Shown in pieces: positions 57,188 to 64,000 of a stretch of DNA of 64,000 nt. The DNA lies in contig NC_049997.1 of the NCBI RefSeq assembly GCF_000003815.2, forward strand, positions 10,039,860-10,103,859, given 5' to 3'. This DNA comes from Branchiostoma floridae (lineage: Eukaryota > Chordata > Leptocardii > Amphioxiformes > Branchiostomatidae). The position numbers and the translations under genes were made by a program. Under the pieces are notes generated by a model that was not told where the DNA came from, did not search any database, and worked only from the letters and a program-made list of their open reading frames with translations. How positions within the stretch are numbered: the stretch's first letter is position 1; each line of letters begins with the position of its first letter.

Positions 57188-57224
57188 AGCTAGGGGGCCT
57201 TGTTAGATGTTCTCTCTAATGAAG
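57188..57224 (+). other. Candidate 37-nt microexon with stops in all frames
   Basis: A pyrimidine-rich acceptor (TTCCTGTCTTTGTTATAG) and a consensus donor (GAAG|GTAAGAA) enclose 37 bases. Frame 1 has TAG at codon 2, frame 2 TAG at codon 6 and frame 3 TAA at codon 10. If spliced, it would be non-coding: either a UTR exon or a poison exon that triggers decay. It may also be a chance pair. Confidence 0.3.
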
Positions 57225-57586
57225 GTAAGAACGATTGGAACATCATGTGAACATGAGTTGGATCTGTTAGAAGTTAAAAGTCTGTGTAACAACCTATAAG
57301 GCTTCCTTTTGGCCCAGTTACACAGTCAATGAGCTTCAGCCATTTTTTTGGTGATTGCCAAGACTCAGGCATATTTTTCACCCAAAAATGTTCCTCGGCT
57401 GATCGATTTTACTACCATGTGACAACCATTTTAGGTAATTAAAGGATGGACTAGAAAGGATCACATCTGGGGTCGTATGATGAACTGAGAAAAGATGCTC
57501 CACCAAAAAATATGAGAACAAATGACGGAATTTTACCACAAAACGCTTTACAATAACTCATATTCTAATAAAGGCATTTGCCCATA
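57225..57586. other. Unique sequence, nothing recognised
   Basis: No feature supported. Confidence 0.35.
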
Positions 57587-57764
57587 CAGTCAAACCTGTC
57601 TATAGCGGCCACTCAAGGGACCGGACAAATTTGGCCACTATAGACAGGTGGCCTCTGTATAGAGGTGGCAACTTGTAGATAAAATACCCAAGGGACCGAC
57701 AAAAAGTGGCCACTATGGACAGGTGGCCCCTCTGTAGAGGTGGCCCCTAATACAGGTTTGACTG
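57587..57764. mobile_element. TA-flanked MITE, CAGTCAAACCTG ends, copy 3 (short, divergent)
   Basis: CAGTCAAACCTGTCTATAGC to ACAGGTTTGACTG, TA on both sides, with GGCCACTATAGACAGGTGGC and a related word repeated. Ends match copies 1 and 2 but the interior is a different subfamily. Confidence 0.9.
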
Positions 57765-58691
57765 TATATTGCTATATTCATTCCATGGTCTTTCTCAGTC
57801 TCAGACAGTCCCTTCAGATAGCTTGACTACCAGCCAAAACTTTTCTTTCCTTCAGGGAACTTTCCTGGAAAGAAAAATGGTCCCGTTAATTCTTGGAGGC
57901 ACAAGAGAAGAAACCATTTCCGTGGACATGGCATATTGTACCTTGTTACATTTATATATGCCTCTTAATGGTAATCCCAGACCATCTGAACATGCTAAGG
58001 CTGTTGACACTTTTCCAAGACCCATGACTCACCAAAATGCTTGGGAAAAGATCACCGACTGTTAATTGGTTTGTACTTCAGTTTGGCAGAAAGTATCAAC
58101 TGTTTAACATTGTTGAAATTCTGGCCTTCATCGGGCGTTAAGGAGTTTGGAATGAAGACATTCAGTTGACTCGGAGTTCAGGGAAAGTTGTTTCAGTTGT
58201 TGAGAGCTACACTGAGAACTCTTGAACATACCCTTCAGGATGAGTCTTCTCCACTCTGGGCATTCTTAACTAGCCCCACGGACACTCACTACGGTCTACG
58301 CAGCAGAAGACCATATCGTGCAACAATGATCAGCAAGACTAAAAGACATGCGTTGTCCTTCATCCCACGTGCCTTAGATCTACTGTACGCAAGTGGCGAC
58401 TAGTGTCCTAAAGTGTATCTTAGTCAGTGTCTGTGTAAACTGTTGGAATATACCGTGTAGATTTATGCAGAGATTCAATAGCCTAGTTTTACTCACGATG
58501 ATTGTGTTAATTTATGTATGTGGAGATAACCCACAATTAGTGTAATGTAACTCGCAATTCAGCTACCAAGCTGCAATGTTTTACAAATAAAATCATTCAT
58601 ACAGCTCAACTGGTGATTTCTCGGATCAGCTGTATTTTTTTTTATACGACTCAACACAGATCAAAGGTATCAAGGCTGGCAAGAGAAAGTG
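57765..58691. other. Unique sequence, nothing recognised
   Basis: Several 70-98-codon ORFs but no recognisable domain or splice context. Confidence 0.35.
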
Positions 58692-59027
58692 TAGCCTGGA
58701 ATCCAGCCGTGTTGTGCTTTGGTCGCTCTGCTTCCTTGCGAACACGTCTGGCATTCGTTAGCATTGGAACGATCGGTCCTTACGTCACTAATGAGGGAAA
58801 GATAGAAGTAGTGTTCCGTTCGATTACGAACTGTAAACATGATTCTGTGTGTTCGATTTCCACCTTGGTGGTGCTTTGCGAAGGGGGCTTGGAGCCAACA
58901 GCCAATCAGAAATCGCGCACATAAAGTGTGCGAATATTCAAATGCCGATCGTTCCAATGCTAACGAATGCCAGACGTACTGGCAGGAGCAGAGCGACCAA
59001 CGCACAATACGGCTGGATTCCAGGCTA
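58692..59027. mobile_element. MITE with long TAGCCTGG arms
   Basis: TAGCCTGGAATCCAGCCGTG at the left and GGCTGGATTCCAGGCTA at the right. The arms extend inwards: GGTCGCTCTGC with GCAGAGCGACC-like sequence and TCTGGCATTCGTTAGCATTG with CAATGCTAACGAATGCCAGA. Arm length is at least 80 bp. Confidence 0.88.
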
Positions 59028-59128
59028 GAGAAGGTGTATTTGGCTGCCCTGGGAATAGCCAAGGTGACGCGCAACATATTGCTTGCTATTAATTCTGGTC
59101 TATGGATATCCTTCGTTTTAATGGTAGT

Positions 59129-59354
59129 AACTTTAGTTTACCTTTATCCGCAGGGTGACCTATATCCATTGTATTAAAAAAAACATGATATTTAGGGATA
59201 TCAAGTCAAGTCGATGGACGGGGAATTTGCTGATTGCAACAATACTTTCAAAAATTGCAGTTTGAAACCACCGTTCGTCGAGTTAATGTCCCGAAATACG
59301 CTGTTCATAGAAACAAGGAATATAGGCGACCCCACGGATAAAGGTGAACTAGTG
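59129..59354. mobile_element. MITE with CTAGTTCACCTTTATCC-type ends, copy 2
   Basis: AACTTTAGTTTACCTTTATC CGCAGGGTGACCTATAT at the left pairs with TATAGGCGACCCCACGGATA AAGGTGAACTAGTG at the right. Same family as 25548-25710. Confidence 0.8.
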
Positions 59355-59449
59355 CTAGATAGATGAGGAGGATGTCTCAGAAATTATGTCTTCTGCACCC
59401 CTACAAAACTTCCAGTAAATTTCTTATTGTAATCTTTAAGCAAGGATGT

Positions 59450-59590
59450 CCCCGAAGCCTGTCTTTTAGAAGGGTCGTAAGATGGAGGTCCTGTGTTTGA
59501 GGAGGTGCCTCAGTCATGTTGAAGGTAAAGAGCTAGAAACACCTTCTTGTAATTGTGTGATAAAAATTCCCTGCTACAGAAACATTTGGC
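59450..59590 (+). mobile_element. Headless, diverged tail of the 5S-SINE family
   Basis: TAGAAGGGTCGTAAGATGGA, GGTCCTGTGTTTGAGGAGG and TGCCTCAGTCATGTTGAA align in order with the tail of the SINE at 17841-17935. No 5S-like head precedes it. Confidence 0.6.
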
Positions 59591-60960
59591 GATCACTATA
59601 AAAGTATAAGGGTCTGAAGGAAGGATGGAAGGAAGTCATATTAAAGAAAATGGTATACCTGGAAAAGAAAGAAGAAAAAATGTGGCAACATTGTAAAAAC
59701 TTGAAAAGCAAAAAGAAATAATTCAACTTTATGCAATTAAATATTCTAATTGTTTGAAGTAAGGATCATTGCTTTTGTTCTTTGGCATTATCAATAATAC
59801 ATTACTTTTTCAATCTGTGAAAGCTTTGCCCTGATCTGAATTGTACTTAGATATTCTAGTGTAATATGATACCGGTGTTAATCTGCATACTAATGAGATT
59901 TGTGCTTTTAATCGCAGTAACAGATGTGTATAAATGATATTTGCTTCAGTCTTACCTGTAAAGCATGTTGAGCTATACCATGACATATATTGCATTGTAT
60001 ATCTTTGGATTTACGATATAAGGTCCAATCCTATGTTATAAATCCTAGATTATAGGAGGATGTTTCTCCATGATTATGAAATCTGTGCACATGTTCAGCG
60101 TATCTATTTTATCCATATTGAACTCGACATGGTGCCTGCCAAAATCTCTTCTCCGCCTCATTAGCATAATTTCAGGGACGGATCACTGCAGACTTAAAAG
60201 CCTGTTTTAACGAGGCAATCTATTAATGGGCCTCACTGATTATTGTAACGGAAAGAATATTCTGTAAGCTTCAAGCTGTTGATATGGATATACATGTTAA
60301 TGATCTTGTTTTCTTGTAATGTGTGGAAATTGTTTTTCTTTTTTATGAATATCTTTAGGGTGTAAGGATCTCAGCATTTTAAACATCTTATGAATTAGTA
60401 GAAAAGAAGTTTACAATCATCTCAAGTTCAAACAATGGAAAATATTAATTGTTATTGAAATGACAATAAGATTTACAATATGATATTTTGTATACAGCTC
60501 TGTCTGCAGCAGATGTTGAGATAAAGTGGGTAGTTCATGAATTCATACAGGTTGAATGATAGTGGACCAATGATGTAAAATATCTTAAGCTATTATCTCC
60601 CAGTATGATTTTTAGCTGAGCTTGTCAGTTTATGAACTAAACTCCTTTTAGTCAGTCAGCGCAACCATTTTCTGTTGCCATAACTTGTATATTTTACAGT
60701 ATTGTGGTCAAAGATGATAAGTCAGCAATTAGAACAAAATGTCTTTCCAACCCACCCCAAAATCAATATATGTAATTAAAAAATGTCCCTCCCTCATCAA
60801 AACCCCACCGCGACTCCTGACTTCTTCCACGACCCTCCTTCCTTTGTAAACTAATTAGCATACCCATTTCCCATGATTCCCGGGGCTATATTGCTTGACA
60901 TGCAGCTCCTGACTGCACATATTCTGCCTGGTCCACATGTGACAAGCGCGGCAGGGGAGA
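59591..60960. other. AT-rich unique sequence
   Basis: Nothing recognised; from about 60880 the sequence becomes GC-richer toward the exon candidate. Confidence 0.4.
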
Positions 60961-60965
60961 TGTTG

Positions 60966-60973
60966 TATTTATA
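60966..60973 (+). promoter_or_regulatory. TATA-like box before a candidate first exon
   Basis: TATTTATA lies 34 bases before the ATG at 61007. Start of transcription about 30 bases downstream would fall near 61000, giving a very short leader and favouring the ATG at 61007 over 60989. Inferred from spacing. Confidence 0.3.
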
Positions 60974-61006
60974 CCGTGCTGTTGGAAAATGACCTGGCTA
61001 CGCGCG

Positions 61007-61069
61007 ATGGAGGAAATGTTATTACTGGATGCTAAGGGAGGGTGTGCTCACAGTCTCCTTTGTCTCACG
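61007..61069 (+). CDS. Candidate first coding exon (21 codons)
   Basis: The ORF reads MEEMLLLDAKGGCAHSLLCL plus T and ends ACG|GTAAGA, a consensus donor, in phase 0. The ATG has G at -3 and G at +4, a strong context; an in-frame ATG at 60989 would add MTWLRA. The short hydrophobic stretches are not a clear signal peptide. A TATA-like box sits upstream and the block is richer in GC than its surroundings. No family recognised. Confidence 0.33.
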
Positions 61070-64000
61070 GTAAGACATTTATGTTGACATTCCTGTAGTT
61101 TTATTTCACTACTCGTACTAGGCACTGCTGTAGCTATGAAGGCTTGACAGCGTAATGTTGTTATTGCTGCTGTATAAACTTAAGGGAAAGATATGGAGCA
61201 TTAGAGCCAATGTGGGTGATTTATATTATCTTTGCCTGGAGGGAGAGGATGGATTTCCTCTTTCCTTGATGGACGATGTTATTCAGGAAGCTTTCATTCA
61301 GCACAATGTAAAGTTCGGATACGAATTCAGGTCAAGTAGCGTTTTATGACAATATCAATAATTTTTTGCCTGCGGGCTATAGGTGTGTAGCAAACCCCAC
61401 TGGTGTACCTGATTTCATAATGCATAAACGGTGGTCAGGCTTTTACTGTACATTGCCCTTTGTCTATCATATATAATTGTCATGTTTCTACAATAGCTTT
61501 TAAATATAGCAAACCGTGCTCGCTATTTTGGAGCTGCCTTTGTCTAAGGTAGTCTATCTTGATAACAGAATGCTGTCATGATGTATTTGGTATTTCCTGC
61601 ATATATCAGCATGGCTTTGTGCTTTGTTATTGTTCTCTTACTGGCAATGAAATCGTTTATAGTCGAGCTGCAGACAGAGATTATTCCTTTGTGGTCAGGA
61701 TTTATTGGCTGCGTTTTACATGGAAAAATGTCATAAAACCATTATTTATGGCCAGATGCATCCAACATTGTATGGGTTTTCAATGGCTAGTCAGGAGGGA
61801 TTTATACATTAAAGAATTCTTCAATGTTAAATTTAGAATCAAGTATAAATGGTAGAAAAGATTGTTTATACTCTAAAGAAGGATACATCTTTAAATTTTG
61901 TATATTAATAAAATTATCATTAAATATGGATAAACATTGTATGGGTTTTGAATGGTTATTCCAAATAAATTTATACCTTCCTGAACAAGGGAAGAGACAG
62001 ATTTTTTTTTAAAGACTACTTCAAAGAAATAAACTTGTTGATGTCCAAAGTATAATGTTAAGTATATTTAAAAGCAAGTGCAATTTCGATAATGCCAATG
62101 CCAGATCATTTATAGGTACGAATATATACAAATGTAATAATTGCATATTTTTATACATTCATTATTTTCTAATAGCATTGTTGTATCAAAAGACAAAGGA
62201 AGATTTTCTTGTGGTTTCTTTTTTTAGTAATGTGAGGGAGAACACTTCTGCTGCATTGTGTTTGTCATGTAATGTACCCATAAATAGTGTAATTACAAAA
62301 ACAAGCCATTGTATATTCATAGTCACTGTAACCGCGTTGCATATTTATGACAATTGCCTATTGTCATCATGGATCGCTCTCTTTCTTGGACAGTCTGAAT
62401 CTTCTATGATCAACGAAATTTTAATTGTGGTTGTTGTTTGCAGGGATTGAAATTTATTTTGGGTAATAGTTGCACATGGTGCACTGAACATAGAATATTA
62501 GGTGAGTTGAAAATATTTGGGTGCACAACATATATATATTATAAAAGATGAAATAAAATGTCAGCAAAACCCAGTACTTGCAAACCTTACCAGATCTATT
62601 CACAGCTTTGATCTAAAAGTCTATGAATAACTTCAAGGATTTTAAACAAATGAACAACAAGGGTCTTAAATTTTTGACATTCAAGCTTTTAAAATATTTA
62701 AAAAAAACAAAAGACAAAGACAGTTTGGGAAAAAATTCAGGCATACTGTACATGTGTATGTTAACATTGTAGGGTGGTATGAATAACTAAGTTAAAATGT
62801 AATAACAGCATTCGAATTGCCTGGTGCAGAATCTTGCATATGTCGCTGTCTCCTTTTTACTACATGTTGTTCACAAAGTGTCCAGATCAGTCAGAAGCCG
62901 TCCAGTGTAATTGGAGGGATTTGTGTGAATGAGAGGGCGGCTGTCCACACAGAATGGCGTGATGGGTCGTACTAAAGGCGTAATGTGCTGAGTCCAGATC
63001 GATAAAGCACAAGAGACGGAACACCCGCTTGATTTGAACCAAAAGGTTTACAGTGTACAAAGAAAGCACCCAGAATAAAGGACAAACAAGATGTGAAAAA
63101 ACTTTTCTTAAAGAAGATCTAGGAAATTAGAGGTTGAATTTAGATTCAACTTAGGCAGGTAGTCATGTTGTAAGTTTTTTTGAGGACACAGTGAACAGTG
63201 GTTTCAAATAGCTTCAAAATAATTTTGAGAATACAACACTTTTAGAAAAATGGAAATGTATAAATGTTGCAGGCTTCAATGCCATAAAGTTTAACAATGG
63301 ACCTGACTGAGGTAGTGGCAAATGATACATGACAAAGGTGCATTTTATGGGGTATAAAGTTATATTGATGGCATCTTTCATAAACCTGTAAGTTATTGAC
63401 TCACTAAGTGAGAAATGTCTGGAACTTTTTACATTGGAGATGTTTAGTTTTATCCCTTGCAAGGAAAGCCTTCAAGGTTTCTCCAAGTCTTTGTCTCTAC
63501 CAAATGAAATCTATCTTTATTAACTGTGTTGTGATGTTGATTAATCTTATGCAGTCATTCTTATTAAAAGCCTTACTTCATAATTTGTATATGAAGGACG
63601 AAGATGATGACAGTTGATGGAAAAGCCCACGTCGTAAAAAATAGGTCGTAAATTCTCCTAAGAATACTGATAGAGGCGTATGGCTGCTCAGGGTTCCTTA
63701 GTATTCATAGTATAGTGATGATAAGAAGAGTAGGAGACACTATTTACACATGTAGGCTTGAAGGATGGTCGGATGGCATTTCAGCACCAGGGACAGGCAT
63801 GGATGGTTGGCTATCTTTCAAAGTTGCTTCTTGGTAGAAATTTTAACTATTTTCTGTGACTCAATGGTGAATGTTGCAATATTGACAGACCTGAAAGCAA
63901 CTTAACAGTGTGAATAGACAATATTTGATGTTTTAGTGAATTTGATGGCTTTGTTGTGACTCACTGTGTTGCTCCAGGCTAGTCTAGTATAGATATGTAT
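61070..64000. other. AT-rich sequence, presumed intron
   Basis: Three plus-strand ORFs (61155, 61559, 62055; 64-131 codons) lie in different frames and have no domain. ACATTGTATGGGTTTT occurs twice (about 61767 and 61935) within a loose duplication. At 62880-63030 a GC-richer unique block may be a conserved non-coding element. No shared downstream exon was found before the window ends. Confidence 0.35.

Noticed and set aside
61155-62450. Three plus-strand ORFs of 64-131 codons as a coding region
   Set aside because: They lie in different frames, are AT-driven, and lack domains or splice sites linking them.

Overview
The window is animal nuclear DNA. It is AT-rich and intron- or intergenic-like, with no long open reading frame, GT...AG-flanked short coding candidates only, many microsatellites and dozens of short inverted-repeat transposons. 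The mix of a 5S-rRNA-headed SINE, a tRNA-headed SINE and dense MITE families points to a marine invertebrate deuterostome. From memory of such repeats I favour a cephalochordate (amphioxus, Branchiostoma); this is inference, not a search result. There is one assembly gap (339 N, 6754-7092).

Layout. 1-5276: dispersed and tandem duplications and two MITEs. 5277-9173: a 3.9 kb foldback element whose two arms are reversed copies of each other, built from about 55-bp tandem units that are themselves palindromes. 9639-10432: a DNA transposon remnant that still carries a Myb/SANT-like DNA-binding ORF. 13.6-14.1 kb: a repeat-free, GC-richer block ending in a candidate first coding exon. 15.1-22.1 kb: transposon cluster (Harbinger-like element, 5S-SINE inside an older repeat, several MITEs). 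22-37 kb: mostly unique AT-rich sequence with scattered MITEs and two tRNA-SINE copies. 37.2-38.6 kb: repeat-free block with the best gene candidate, two exons that join in phase. 39-49 kb: second MITE cluster. 49.4-54.6 kb: local tandem duplications, a GC-richer block with a further possible first exon, and a 300-bp purine tract. 54.8-64 kb: relic LINE ends, three MITEs, a headless 5S-SINE tail, and a last candidate first exon near 61.0 kb.

How it may work together. Four short plus-strand ORFs (14073-14117, 37941-38633, 50325-50393, 61007-61069) begin with ATG, lie in or beside GC-richer sequence, and end at a splice donor in phase 0. They could be alternative first exons of one plus-strand gene whose common exons lie beyond 64 kb, which would make most of the window intron and promoter sequence. 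This is a hypothesis, and I could not name the gene. The most distinctive non-coding object is the nested-palindrome foldback element.
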